DNA of 64,000 nucleotides from Adhaeribacter radiodurans (GCF_014075995.1 NZ_CP055153.1:5580001-5644000); one strand, 5' to 3'. Positions 1 through 9,991 are shown, counted from the first letter of the stretch. Numbers and translations: made by a program. The notes: generated by a model from the letters alone, not told the origin.

Positions 1-1149
1 TTAGACGAAGGAAATGGCAACTTGGTAAAGGATAGTTCGCCACTAAAACGAGATGGGAGAGTTTTTAACGGCTCCTCTTGGCTACCAGAAACCAAGACTT
101 GCAAAAAACCGCCCGAGATATCGACCTTTACTTTAATCGATGCAGAGTCAAATAAAGACCTTAGTAGGCTTAAAAATAATGACACTCTAAACTTAGCAGC
201 CTTGCCGACCACTCAGTTAAATATCAGGGCCAACACTAAACCTAATTCTTATTCTATTGGTAGTGTAGTTTTTACTCTAAATGGCACCCTTTACCATAAA
301 CAAATAGAAAATATTACGCCATATGCGTTGTTAGGCAATAAAAACAATGATTATCTTGGCTCTTTAGTAGTAAAACCAGGGAATTATACCTTAACCGCTA
401 CTCCTTATTTAGGAGCAAACGGGACTGGAGAGAAAGGCACTCCATTAACAGTTAAGTTTCATGTCATCTATCAGGTTGTCAATAGTATTACCCTCATAAA
501 TGCCGCTACCGATCAGGATATTAGGACAATCCAGAATGGAGATGTAATTGATATTTCTACCTTATCTACAAGTAAGCTAAACATTCGTGCGAACACTTCA
601 CCGTATAGTGTGGGTAGCGTGGTATTTAATCTCAATAATTGGTCAACGGTACAGGAAAACGATGCGCCTTATGCTATTGGGGGTAACATAAAAAACAACT
701 ATCGAGATTGGATTTTACCCATCGGTAAACATACTCTAACAGCTACTCCTTATGCATTAAAAAATGCGACCGGTCAGAAAGGAAAGGCACACACAGTAAC
801 CTTTACTGTGGTGAATTCTTTAGACCAAGCCAGACGCTTTTCTGTCACACAGCTACGCAAGCGAACAGATGCTGCTTCCGTAAAAGAGATGACAAATATT
901 AGTGCTGCACCTAATCCTTTTTTAGCTCAAACTACTATCAGCTTTTCAGTACCTGAATCATGCTATACTACTTTAGACGTGTATAATCTGAAAGGAATAT
1001 TAGTCGAACGCTTGTATGAGGCACAAGCAGAAGGTCAAAAAACTTACCAAGTATCTTTTAAAAGTAAATATATAACGAGTGGGATTTATATAGTAAGATT
1101 AACAAACGAAAAGGAAGTGAAGTCTTACAAGCTAGTATTATTGAAGTAA
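1..1149 (+). CDS. T9SS-sorted secreted repeat protein (5' end outside window)
   Basis: The reading frame is open from base 1, so the gene starts upstream of the window; the first candidate start inside it, a TTG at base 22, is not convincing. The visible 382 residues hold two copies of a module of about 110 residues (lead motifs TLIDAESNKD and TLINAATDQDI, then LNIRAN and GSVVF), followed by a C-terminal sorting domain of about 75 residues starting at AAPNPF and ending GIYIVRL...KSYKLVLLK. That tail is the type A T9SS signal (Por secretion), so the product should be exported across the outer membrane and attached to the surface or released. The modules match those of the next gene, pointing to tandem duplication. 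Module function is unknown; the fold is probably beta-sandwich and adhesive (inference). Confidence 0.85.
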   Translation, partial: LDEGNGNLVKDSSPLKRDGRVFNGSSWLPETKTCKKPPEISTFTLIDAESNKDLSRLKNNDTLNLAALPTTQLNIRANTKPNSYSIGSVVFTLNGTLYHKQIENITPYALLGNKNNDYLGSLVVKPGNYTLTATPYLGANGTGEKGTPLTVKFHVIYQVVNSITLINAATDQDIRTIQNGDVIDISTLSTSKLNIRANTSPYSVGSVVFNLNNWSTVQENDAPYAIGGNIKNNYRDWILPIGKHTLTATPYALKNATGQKGKAHTVTFTVVNSLDQARRFSVTQLRKRTDAASVKEMTNISAAPNPFLAQTTISFSVPESCYTTLDVYNLKGILVERLYEAQAEGQKTYQVSFKSKYITSGIYIVRLTNEKEVKSYKLVLLK

Positions 1150-1213
1150 GAGAAGCGTGAATGGGCAAGCAGAAGTTAAAACCACCTGTAGTTAAACTTT
1201 ATAATTAAGTTTT

Positions 1214-2896
1214 ATGAAAATAATTTTCGCTTTTCTGGTATTCTTTTGTATTTCTATTAGCACAATTGCCCAAAATTTCAGAACAAATGGAAGTGCCACA
1301 AAAGTAAGCGATAATGAGTTTCAATTAACTTCAGGAAAAACAGTTACGTCAGGTTCTGTTTGGTCTCGCACAAAAATAGATCTCCAAAATGATTTTATTA
1401 TTAAAGCTCAAGTCTTTTTAGGAGATAATGAATTTGGAGCGGATGGGATTACCTTTGCCTTGCAGCCTTTAAGTAACACTGCTTTAGGTTATGTTGGTCA
1501 CTTTTTGGGATATACCAGCATTACACCTTCAATAGCAGTAGAATTTGACACGTGGCCAAATTTTGAAATTAATGATCCGGCAGAAGACCATATCGCCTTT
1601 TTGAAAAACGGGGATACAGGTCATAATACAGAGAACAATCCTAATGATGCTTATTCGTTAGATATTAACATTGAGGACGGGGCATGGCATGATGTTACTT
1701 TTTCCTGGAATGCTTCTTCTCATACTTTAACGGTAAACTTCTTATCCCAAGAGTTTACCCATACCGAAGATATAGTTAACTCACTTTTTAAAGCTTCGGC
1801 TTACGTATACTGGGGGTTCACAGGTGCAACTGGTTCAAGCGATCAAAGAGTAAGAATTGTTAATACTTACTTTGCTAAAAAAACTACCATGACTCTCATC
1901 AACGCAGATACAGATAAAGATATTAAAGTGTTAAAAGATGGAGACACACTTAACCTTGCTTCACTGCCTGCTCTCAATTTAAATATTAGAGCGAATACCT
2001 CTTCTACTTCCGGGAGTGTAATTTTTCAATTAACCGGAAAACAAACTCATATACAAACAGAAAATAGTACTCCGTTTGCTTTGTACGGTAATAATAAAAA
2101 TGATTATTCTGGCTGGACTCCCGCAAACGGCGATTATACTTTAACTGCTACCCCCTATGAACTTAAAAACGGTAAAGGAAATAAAGGCAGTCCCTTAACC
2201 ATCCACTTTCATGTTATCTATCAAATAGTAAATAATCTTGTACTAGTTAACGCAGAAACCGATCAGGATATTAAAACCTTAGAGAATGGCGAGGTAATTG
2301 ACCTGGCTACTTTGCCCACCCGAAATGTAAATATTAGGGCCATAACTTACCCCGAAAAAGTTGGCAGTGTTTTGTTTAACCTCAACAACTGGTTAATGGT
2401 TAAAGAAAATTTTGCTCCTTACGCTATTGGCGGCAACAAACTAGAGAATTACAGACCTTGGGCGCTTCCTACGGGTAAGCATACCTTAACCGTTTCCCCT
2501 TACGAATTAAAAAACGCCACCGGGCATAAAGGCCAATCTTACACCGTAAAATTTACCGTGGTAGATCCTTTAGCTACCACCAGAATTTCATCTGCTGATA
2601 AGCCACAAAATGCTATTATTGTTACCGAAGCCGAAAAAATTCACCTTAACGCTCAGCCTAATCCATTTACCAGCAGTACAACTATCCACTTCTCTGTGCC
2701 TAAAACCGGTTATACTACCCTGCAATTGTATAACAGTACAGGAGCTCATCTGGGGCATCTATTCGGGGCAGTTACTCAGGCCGGAATATTAAATAGTTTA
2801 CAAATTCAAAGTAAAGAATTACCCAATGGTATATACATGCTTCGGCTTACCTCTGGCAACCAGGTGCACTCTTTTAAACTGCTGTTAGCACGATAA
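1214..2896 (+). CDS. Secreted L-type lectin domain protein with T9SS sorting signal
   Basis: A 560-residue protein starting with a signal peptide (MKIIFAFLVFFCISISTIAQ). Residues of about 21-225 look like a bacterial legume-type lectin domain: GADGITFALQ, then SIAVEFDTWPN, an acidic/Asn metal-binding stretch (NNPNDAYSLDIN), and WHDVTFSWNASSHTLTV. Two modules like those of the preceding gene follow (about 225-450, TLINADTDKDIK and LVNAETDQDIK), then a T9SS type A tail from AQPNPF to the end. It probably binds glycans at the cell surface (known for the family; ligand unknown). The 64-bp gap to the preceding gene and shared modules suggest co-transcribed paralogues. The start is the first ATG before the signal peptide. 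Confidence 0.88.
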   Translation: MKIIFAFLVFFCISISTIAQNFRTNGSATKVSDNEFQLTSGKTVTSGSVWSRTKIDLQNDFIIKAQVFLGDNEFGADGITFALQPLSNTALGYVGHFLGYTSITPSIAVEFDTWPNFEINDPAEDHIAFLKNGDTGHNTENNPNDAYSLDINIEDGAWHDVTFSWNASSHTLTVNFLSQEFTHTEDIVNSLFKASAYVYWGFTGATGSSDQRVRIVNTYFAKKTTMTLINADTDKDIKVLKDGDTLNLASLPALNLNIRANTSSTSGSVIFQLTGKQTHIQTENSTPFALYGNNKNDYSGWTPANGDYTLTATPYELKNGKGNKGSPLTIHFHVIYQIVNNLVLVNAETDQDIKTLENGEVIDLATLPTRNVNIRAITYPEKVGSVLFNLNNWLMVKENFAPYAIGGNKLENYRPWALPTGKHTLTVSPYELKNATGHKGQSYTVKFTVVDPLATTRISSADKPQNAIIVTEAEKIHLNAQPNPFTSSTTIHFSVPKTGYTTLQLYNSTGAHLGHLFGAVTQAGILNSLQIQSKELPNGIYMLRLTSGNQVHSFKLLLAR

Positions 2897-3089
2897 AGCA
2901 TTATAGAATGCTGTATGATGCAGGTAAAAAGTAAAATCAGTCAAGCATATTTCCAGCTGGGCACTGCTTTCTATTTCTATAAATAAATAATAAATTAGTT
3001 TTCGCTAGCCGTTTTTACAATTCATAATAGCGGAATAAACCCTGGCTGAAGTTTAGCTCCACTTTAATCCTAATTCTTTGGATGGCCAA

Positions 3090-4574
3090 ATGAAAAAAGT
3101 ATTCATTTTTTCCGCCTTTCTTTTGTCCTTGTTTGGTCAGGCGCAAACCCCTCTTCAGCCGCTTGCAGCCACTAAGCAGCAACCAACTATTTCGTTCCAG
3201 AAGGTAAAGTTTAAGAATTATGCCGGAGATAGCATCCTGTATGAATTAGCCAGTATAAAAGTACCAGAAAATCGTTTGGCACTTCCTACCGATACCATTC
3301 AAATAAAGATATTGCGGTTGAAAGCAAAATCACCTACCCCGCTTACACCCATTATCTTTCTGGCCGGTGGTCCGGGACAGTCCGGCATAAATTATATCAA
3401 AGAAGACTATTTTCAGAAGTTAATTTTTCCCTTACAGCAACAGCACGATATTATTCTCCTGGATCAACGGGGTTCCGGAAGTTCTCGCCCTTCCTTACTT
3501 TACAAAACGCCGATCATTGACAGCAAAGACATCTTTGTATCTCCCCAGCGAATGATAGAATTTGCCGACAGAATAGCTCAGGTTGGCGCAGATACGCTAA
3601 AAAGAAGGTCCATTGATATCAGAGGCTATACTACCCTACAGAACGCCGACGATATTAATGATCTAAGTAAGGCTTTAGGTTACTCCAAAATTAATCTTTT
3701 GGCAATTAGCTATGGTACGCACCTGGCTTTAACCGTTGCCAAAAAATACCCCAATATTCTGGATAAGATGGTGTTAATTGGCACTTCGGGTTTCAATCAC
3801 ATGCATCATTTACCCTCCACTTATGATAAGCAATTGCAGCAGATTGCTGCTTTAGCCGCTCAGGACCCCGCCGTTAAAAACGAAGTTCCCGATATGATTG
3901 CATTTCTAAAAAGAGTGTTAACTAAACTGGAAAAAGATCCTGTCCGGCTGCAAATAAAAGAAGCAAAAACCAATCAACTCTGGGAAGTACGGGTAGGAAA
4001 ATTTGGACTGCAAATGATCCTTCGCCTGGACGCGGGTGACTCCTACGGCTTTATTTATTTTCCGGCCCTGCTCTATGGCATTGAAAAAGGAGATTATGAG
4101 CAATTGCAAGAATATATTCAGAAGAGATTTAATCAGTTTACGAGTGGGTACGGTTCCGGTATTGGCGTGATGCGTTTAGCCTCCGGAGCAACGAAAGCGC
4201 GCTATAACCAAATTATCCAGGAAGGAAAAACGGCTTTGCTAGGCAATGCCATGAATACCCCGGATCTCTTCGGCCAGAACTTTTGGGGCAAGATTGACTT
4301 GGGAGATGATTTCAGGGCGCCTTTTACCAGTAATACCCGAACTTTATTCGTGAGTGGCACTATGGATAGTAATTCCCCGGCCGCAAATGTGGAAGAAATA
4401 AAAAAAGGCTTTACTCAGGCCACCCATGTGCTGGTGGAATATGCAGGGCACGAAGATATGTTGCCGAATGAAAACGTGCAGCAAGTAATTAAATCGTTTT
4501 ATCAAGGCGCAAGTATAACCCGCACTTTTATTCCCGCACCAAAGCCCGAGTTTGAGCCGGTTACAAAAAGATAA
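3090..4574 (+). CDS. Secreted alpha/beta hydrolase, S33/TAP-like peptidase
   Basis: From the ATG at 3090 (an in-frame TTG at 3078 is less likely, because the signal peptide begins at MKKVFIFSAF) the protein has 494 residues. It shows the S33 peptidase layout: oxyanion motif LAGGPGQSG near residue 95, DQRGSG, nucleophile serine in AISYGTH near residue 207, then a C-terminal TAP-like part with the acid in SGTMDSN and the histidine in YAGHED. This family includes proline iminopeptidases and tripeptidyl aminopeptidases; the substrate cannot be told. The exported form would act in the periplasm. Its stop codon lies 3 bp before the inverted repeat of an IS982-type element, so the IS landed just behind the gene without damaging the visible coding sequence. 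Confidence 0.85.
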   Translation: MKKVFIFSAFLLSLFGQAQTPLQPLAATKQQPTISFQKVKFKNYAGDSILYELASIKVPENRLALPTDTIQIKILRLKAKSPTPLTPIIFLAGGPGQSGINYIKEDYFQKLIFPLQQQHDIILLDQRGSGSSRPSLLYKTPIIDSKDIFVSPQRMIEFADRIAQVGADTLKRRSIDIRGYTTLQNADDINDLSKALGYSKINLLAISYGTHLALTVAKKYPNILDKMVLIGTSGFNHMHHLPSTYDKQLQQIAALAAQDPAVKNEVPDMIAFLKRVLTKLEKDPVRLQIKEAKTNQLWEVRVGKFGLQMILRLDAGDSYGFIYFPALLYGIEKGDYEQLQEYIQKRFNQFTSGYGSGIGVMRLASGATKARYNQIIQEGKTALLGNAMNTPDLFGQNFWGKIDLGDDFRAPFTSNTRTLFVSGTMDSNSPAANVEEIKKGFTQATHVLVEYAGHEDMLPNENVQQVIKSFYQGASITRTFIPAPKPEFEPVTKR

Positions 4575-4577
4575 AAA

Positions 4578-5555
4578 ACGTGAGTTCGAGCTAAGGAGGA
4601 ACAAAAAACAAGGCTTTGGGAGTAAGAGCAGGTGGAAGCCAACCTAAACCAAGCAAAGCCATGAAAATCATCAAGATTTTTTGCCAAGTACATGATTTCT
4701 GGAAAGAGTTTCAAGGAGAATGGGAGAAGAATTTACTAACTACTAAGCGGCGGAACAAAACGTCTCGCTTATGTATGAGTGAAGTGATGACGATTGTGAT
4801 TCTGTTTTATTTCTCACGCTATCGTACATTCAAAGATTACTATCAAAAGCAGGTGATGAAAAGATACCGCTACTACTTTCCGCATCTGGTTTCTTATAAC
4901 CGTTTTGTAGAACTCATGCAAGCCTGCACGGTTCCTTTAGCTTTGTTTATGCGCCGGCAAAGACTAGCACAAACCAACGGCGTTGCTTTCATTGATTCTA
5001 CCGCGTTAGCTGTTTGCCAGAATACACGCATCCTGCAGCATCGGGTATTCTATAGTAAAGCACAACGCGGAAAGACTTCCACGGGCTGGTTCTTTGGTTA
5101 TAAACTACACTTAGTCATCAATCATCAGGGAGAGATCATCTCTTTTTGCCTCACCCCTGGCAATACTGATGACCGAAAACCAGTAGAACACCTTACTAAA
5201 GGCTTGTGGGGCAAACTCTTTGGCGACAAAGGGTACCTAAGCCAAAACCTACAAGAAAAGCTGAAGCACAAAGGCGTCGAACTCATCACTAGGCTCAGAA
5301 GCAATATAAAGCCACCAGTTCTTTCAGCGTTTGAAAAGCTGATGCTCCGCAAAAGAGCCTTGATTGAATCGGTCAATGACTTCTTAAAGAACACTTGCCA
5401 GATTCAGCATACCCGCCATAGAAGTAAACAAAACTGGCTCGTCAATCTGCTTTCCGGCTTAGCAGCTTATTCTTTCCTGCCGAAAAAGCCTACCCTCAAG
5501 TTTAGCTCTAACTTTGTAAAGCTATGGGCCGATTAATCTTACATCGAACTCACGT
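4578..5555 (+). mobile_element. IS982-family insertion sequence
   Basis: The ends are an 18-bp inverted repeat: left ACGTGAGTTCGAGCTAAG at 4578-4595, right at 5538-5555, whose reverse complement matches 16 of 18 positions. One transposase gene fills the interior. I could not find a clear target-site duplication (left flank ends GATAAAAA, right flank begins TATTTAAA), so the outer limits are good to a few bases only. A lone copy of this end occurs at 45123-45137. Confidence 0.8.
4661..5536 (+). CDS. IS982-family transposase
   Basis: From the ATG at 4661 the protein has 291 residues. It carries family-typical blocks: SEVMTIVILFYFSRYRTF, VSYNRFVELM, FIDSTALAVC (first catalytic Asp), GWFFGYKLHL, GNTDDRKP and FGDKGYLS (second catalytic Asp), and a late acidic residue in RALIESVNDFLK (probable DDE glutamate). 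It is full length for an IS982 transposase with no frameshift, so the element may still be active. The longer frame opening at TTG 4616 would begin inside the IS leader and is not preferred. Confidence 0.88.
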   Translation: MKIIKIFCQVHDFWKEFQGEWEKNLLTTKRRNKTSRLCMSEVMTIVILFYFSRYRTFKDYYQKQVMKRYRYYFPHLVSYNRFVELMQACTVPLALFMRRQRLAQTNGVAFIDSTALAVCQNTRILQHRVFYSKAQRGKTSTGWFFGYKLHLVINHQGEIISFCLTPGNTDDRKPVEHLTKGLWGKLFGDKGYLSQNLQEKLKHKGVELITRLRSNIKPPVLSAFEKLMLRKRALIESVNDFLKNTCQIQHTRHRSKQNWLVNLLSGLAAYSFLPKKPTLKFSSNFVKLWAD

Positions 5556-5569
5556 TATTTAAATTATAG

Positions 5570-6868
5570 TTATTGATTATACCATGATTTTGTATCAGGC
5601 ATCTTGAATGGTTTACTAAAGAAGTTATCCATCATAGTCAGAAAAAGTTCTTTGTTCTCCCAGGCTGCCCCATGAGTTGCCCCTGGCAGAATACATAATT
5701 GGGATTTTGGTATATGCTGAAATAATTTAAGTGTATGTTCGGGTCGAATAACATCCCTATCACCAGCTACTACCAAAATGGGTGCTTTTATTTTTTTTAG
5801 GTTTGAATAAGGGATATTGGGATGTTTCAGCATTAGTATATTCAACTTTATTTCTTGTGCATCTTTACTTTCCTTAACCAATTTTTGACTGTGCGAAATA
5901 CCCCAGGGAAATATTGCTAAACTATCGGGCTGGATATTAGCACCAAATGCAAGTACTTTCTTAACTTTCTGGGGATAGTTCATAGCTAAAATCAATCCCA
6001 GAATAGCCCCGTCACTCTGCCCCCATATAAGAGCCGAATCTGTTTTTAACTGCTCCAAAAGGCCATTTACATCAGCAGCCATTTGTTCATAGGTGAGTGC
6101 TGCCTCCGTATCCGTAGACTTGCCTTGCGCCCGACTATCCACAGCAATTACTTTATATTTTTTAATTAAGTCATCGTAAAACAATGCGGCATTTTCTATT
6201 GAACCGCCATTACCGTGTAAAACAAGTAAAGGAGTACCTTGCCCATACACTTCATAATAAAGTTTTATACCGTTAACGTTAGCATATTTCCCAACTTTGT
6301 TATTAATGCCATAGGTTGGAACATTGGCCCCTTCTATTACCAGTGATTTTGTCCCTTGGGCTTTTTGCCCGCTTATTAGAGTTGCCTTGTAAAGTTTATT
6401 TCCAGTTTGGCCCTGGTGTAATGTATTTTTACCGTTTTCAAAGTCAGCGGTAAATACATTTTCCCATTTACCTTTTTTAATTTCTACATCCAATCTTAAA
6501 TCATCATAGTAAAACTTACCATTGTAAGTATTCAGGGTACCGAAAGCGATGGAAGTACCTCCTGAATCAATTTTACCTTCGATGGAATATTTTTTCCACT
6601 CCTTGCTGCGAATGGGTCTTTTATCCATATTATCGAAAAACCCCATTCCAGTTTGTTTGTCTACTCTGGCCCAAAGTCGGGCAGCAGCACTATCATCTAC
6701 TACTTCCGCCCGCACCAGTGCATTGAACCGAAAGCGAAGTCCTTGATACTGTTTAACATCAAGATGAGTAAAATAGGGAGCCCAGGTATCTTGGCCGTTA
6801 ACAGCTGAACCAATTAAACAAAACCAGGCACAAAGTATATTTATAATAACTGTTTTATTTGTTTTCAT
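5570..6868 (-). CDS. Secreted alpha/beta hydrolase with N-terminal carbohydrate-binding-like domain
   Basis: A 432-residue protein with a signal peptide (cleavage near SAVNGQ, about residue 25). Residues 26-180 look like a beta-rich domain (FYYDDLRLDVE, TADFENG), reminiscent of CBM/galactose-binding-like domains. Residues 195-425 are an alpha/beta hydrolase: LHGNGG at 217-222 (oxyanion loop), nucleophile Ser285 in GQSDGA, Asp372 in AGDRDV and His399 in GATHGA. Such enzymes cleave esters or related bonds; the substrate is unknown. The stop codon lies 14 bp from the IS982 right end, so the IS sits between two convergent hydrolase genes. Confidence 0.82.
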   Translation of the reverse strand: MKTNKTVIINILCAWFCLIGSAVNGQDTWAPYFTHLDVKQYQGLRFRFNALVRAEVVDDSAAARLWARVDKQTGMGFFDNMDKRPIRSKEWKKYSIEGKIDSGGTSIAFGTLNTYNGKFYYDDLRLDVEIKKGKWENVFTADFENGKNTLHQGQTGNKLYKATLISGQKAQGTKSLVIEGANVPTYGINNKVGKYANVNGIKLYYEVYGQGTPLLVLHGNGGSIENAALFYDDLIKKYKVIAVDSRAQGKSTDTEAALTYEQMAADVNGLLEQLKTDSALIWGQSDGAILGLILAMNYPQKVKKVLAFGANIQPDSLAIFPWGISHSQKLVKESKDAQEIKLNILMLKHPNIPYSNLKKIKAPILVVAGDRDVIRPEHTLKLFQHIPKSQLCILPGATHGAAWENKELFLTMMDNFFSKPFKMPDTKSWYNQ

Positions 6869-6981
6869 GATTTAAGCTGTTAGTGAGTAAAATTATTCCC
6901 TGGTAGTAGACTGTCAGGAAGCTATAGTTTAAAAGACATTATACCTGTTCAACTTTTGCATTTATTTATTTAAATTAGATA

Positions 6982-7028
6982 TCTATAATCTCCCCTAATA
7001 AGGATGCCTTATTAGGGGAGATTATAGA
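6982..7028. terminator. Perfect 22-bp stem-loop between two minus-strand genes
   Basis: Bases 6982-7003 and 7007-7028 are perfect reverse complements (22 bp) around the 3-base loop ATG. It lies 24 bp past the stop of the minus-strand lipoprotein gene, where a terminator is expected. No T-run follows on either strand, which is unusual for an intrinsic terminator; it could instead stabilise the mRNA 3' end or be a small palindromic repeat. Confidence 0.55.
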
Positions 7029-7052
7029 AAAATCAACAAATCTTTTAAAACT

Positions 7053-7793
7053 TTATTCAACCACATGAATAGTATAGTTCACCATATTTGAAAACTCGTA
7101 TTTAAACCTTCTTAAATCAAAATTACCTCCTACAGTTAAAGTATGAGTACCAAGAGTCAAAGGAATCTTTGCCCAATATCCATCCGCATAAACAACACTT
7201 AAACTTTTAAAGTCTTCTAAACATTGATTGGACTCAAAAAAATAACTTGGATCAACATGGAAATTAAATAATCCTGAATTGGTCCTGGCATCTTTTTGCT
7301 TAGTTGATAAAAGAGAAACATCATCCCAAAGTAGAGTTAAATCTTTGGGACCATTTAAACCTTCTTTGAACTGACTTTGAAAATATGCTTCGGGATTGTT
7401 TGGATAAGATCCGGGAATACATTGGTTAAAAAAACCGGTTAGTACTACCAATGGAACAAACACAAATTGGTATTGGCTTAAACTGATAGTAACAGTTCTA
7501 GTAACTGGTTCAGGAGAAGATCCTCCCCCAAGCATGAAAACGCCGCTTGTAAAAGGTTGATTAAGATCCTGCAAACTACCATTTGGGTCAAGAAAGGGGG
7601 CTACTGAGCTATTTCTACCATAAACCCATTCAGCCCAACTTCGGATTAATGTTTGTATTTCTTGCTTGTTTACTTTTGCTGTCCTAATATCAGCAGAAGT
7701 ACTAACCAAAGATTGTTTAGGTTCAACAACAGCTTCTTTATCACAGCTTAATAGAATAAAGGCTGCACCAATAACTACAAATAACTTTTTCAT
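7053..7793 (-). CDS. Hypothetical lipoprotein
   Basis: A 246-residue protein with a lipoprotein signal: MKKLFVVIGAAFILLSC, where Cys17 is the likely lipidated residue. The mature part has no motif I recognise; it is polar, rich in Tyr/Phe and Ser/Thr, with VTRTVTISLSQYQF and LTLGTHTLTVGGNFDLRRF suggesting a beta-rich extracytoplasmic fold. No operon partner is visible. It most likely sits in the outer membrane or on the surface. Function unknown. Confidence 0.75.
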   Translation of the reverse strand: MKKLFVVIGAAFILLSCDKEAVVEPKQSLVSTSADIRTAKVNKQEIQTLIRSWAEWVYGRNSSVAPFLDPNGSLQDLNQPFTSGVFMLGGGSSPEPVTRTVTISLSQYQFVFVPLVVLTGFFNQCIPGSYPNNPEAYFQSQFKEGLNGPKDLTLLWDDVSLLSTKQKDARTNSGLFNFHVDPSYFFESNQCLEDFKSLSVVYADGYWAKIPLTLGTHTLTVGGNFDLRRFKYEFSNMVNYTIHVVE

Positions 7794-8640
7794 AAATGAT
7801 TGGTTTTAAAAGTAAAACAAAGTGAATGTATAAGTGCAATATTCTGCGATGGTAAAAAAAACCGGCTAACAACTTAGAAAGCTCTAGTTGTTTTTGAGAG
7901 GGAATCTGAAGCAAAAGACTTTCTTGCCCTTTTCTAATCTATAGCCGTCAAGGAAAAAGATATGAGGTGATCTAAAAGGCAAAAAGTTAAAATGACAATT
8001 TAGAGCTATAATTATCCTCCATTTTAATCATTTTTGTTCATTGGCATTTGGACCTAAGAATACCAACAAGCTATTAGGGTAAAGGTGAATGAATAAACTC
8101 AAAACAAGAATTCAGGTTTGGGATAAAAGCAGAACTACAAAAAACGGCGAGGGTCAGTAAAAGACGAATGGCTAAACCAACAAATGCTAATTTAAAGATT
8201 CCTTCATACCTAATATATTTAAAAGCTGTAGGTTTTATCGGTTAAAGTAAAAAGTATATTTGAATAATACTAGACTATTTGGTTTTTCTTTTTTGTAGGA
8301 CATTAAATTTTAGAATTAATATAGGTAAGATTGATAATGACAGGTGGGAAGGATTTTAGAATTATTCTATAAAATGTGGGATAGTGGCTTTTACAAAGTT
8401 AAGAGAACTCAACGGCTCCTTCAGAACTAGTAAACTAAGAGAAAAGCAGGAAATGGCTGATTGCATTCGCTGGAGCTTTGCTTCTATGCCACTAAGTCTA
8501 AGAAAAGAACTTGCTAGGATGATTTAAACAAATACCAATCATTATTCAAAAAAGAATAATCCTTAAGGTTCTAGGTTATTTTAATACCAAAATTTTTCAA
8601 TATTTATGCCTTAAAAGGTAATCACGTCTTTTGATTAAAC
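7794..8640. other. AT-rich intergenic stretch, no convincing gene
   Basis: An 847-bp gap between the lipoprotein gene and the broken HEPN-like gene. The only thing close to coding is a 47-codon frame from GTG 8384 to TAA 8527 on the plus strand, with no start signal or recognisable motif. Otherwise I see only low-complexity AT-rich sequence. Confidence 0.6.
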
Positions 8641-9920
8641 TTAAATCTCAATCCATTTTTTAGGTATTTTTAGATTATTTACAGTTGTTAATTTAATTAA
8701 TTGCTCCTTATAGGATATATTGTCAGGATTTTTAAAAAATTTATGTAAAGTGTCGTAAAGTCCATAAGGCGGATAGCTTTGACTAAACACATCGCTTAAA
8801 TGAGAAACTATCTCTTTATCCAATCCCATAACATATATAAAATCTTTAATAAACTCTCTATTACTTATCTTATTTGCTCTATCAAGATCACTAGTAATAT
8901 GAATAACCCTGATTAGCCAAATAGGCTTTATGTAAGTTTTAAATTCTTGTAACCTTTCACCCAAAGGCAAAAAGCTATTATTTACTTTATATAATTTGTA
9001 CCAACGATAAAACAAACTCAATTGCACATCGTCTAATTCCTTCGCTGGAATCAATTTAAATTTTATTATGGATATAAATAGATCAAAATTACCCATAGAG
9101 TAATCTTGAAAAATCCATTCTATGTAAGCCCTCCTAACAAACTTTTTTCTTTTAATGTTTAGGTAAACCTTCCAGGAAAAGCTTGAACGATTTCATATAA
9201 AATTTTTAAGTTTTCTTCTCTCAAATAAAAATTAAGACATTCACCTGCTATATCTTCAATACCCAATAAAGCATTAAAAAATGATACCCTTTGTTGAAGG
9301 GGCCTATTAGAATCTCTTAAAATATTCTTTACATTCCCTAAAAAAATTCGATATTTTGTAAATCTATTGCTTTAGGAATTTTTTTTATTAAAAACTCATA
9401 ACTAGCCCATTTTCTGTTGAATTCAAATCAAAGTATTCTTTAATTTTATTGAAAATACCTTGCTGAGATCCTATAATTGCAACCTTGGGCAGGTTACTTT
9501 CTAAAAACAACCAAAATGATTCTATGTGTGAGTTATGGATTTTATTTTTTTTAGAATGGGCTGCATCATTTCTTCTGTTTTTCCAATAGGTATACTGTTG
9601 TTTAATATCCTCACTGAGTTCAAAAATAACTTTGCCTAGTTGGCCACAGGGGATAATACTAGAAGAAAGATAGTGATCCCATTCATCTCCTTTACCAATT
9701 TTGATTTTTAAATTAGACCAATGTTGGTTTATTAAACCATTGGGCTCTGAAGCTATTATATTCTATTCTTTAATATTAATTGAAATCCAGTAAAAGTAAG
9801 AATCATCGAGCCTCTATATGCACCAGCCTTATAACAAATAATAGATTCTCTTAAAACATTAATTGCCAATTCTGGTAAATTCTTTTGGTCTTCTAACCAA
9901 TCCTCAAATGGAAGCTTCAT
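8641..9920 (-). pseudogene. Decayed HEPN-like gene, about five frameshifts
   Basis: Translating the minus strand in pieces gives one protein of about 425 residues: ATG at 9920 (MKLPFEDWLEDQKNLPE), ICYKAGAYRG, then a frame change near 9760, a second piece to about 9405, and further shifts near 9400, 9343 (A7 run), 9275 (A6 run) and 9170, ending in the open 151-codon frame to 8641. That last frame's ATG (9096) is only an internal Met, since in-frame codons RRAYIEWIFQDYS precede it. The second piece contains RRNDAAH (9556-9573, R-x4-H), the HEPN RNase signature. HEPN proteins are common in defence and toxin systems. Several shifts fall in A-runs, so sequencing error must be excluded, but five in one gene beside intact neighbours suggests decay. 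Confidence 0.7.
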
Positions 9921-9991
9921 TGCATATTCAGTTATATTTAAAACTTTTTAAACCTATTGTTCAAACTCTATTTTCAGAATTACCTATTATT

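Noticed and set aside
4569-5565. Target-site duplication of the IS982 element
   Set aside because: Flanks are AT-rich and no exact direct repeat of 5-9 bp could be defined.
8641-9096. Separate 151-residue gene
   Set aside because: Its ATG is an internal Met: sense codons in the same frame precede it and join to the broken HEPN-like gene.
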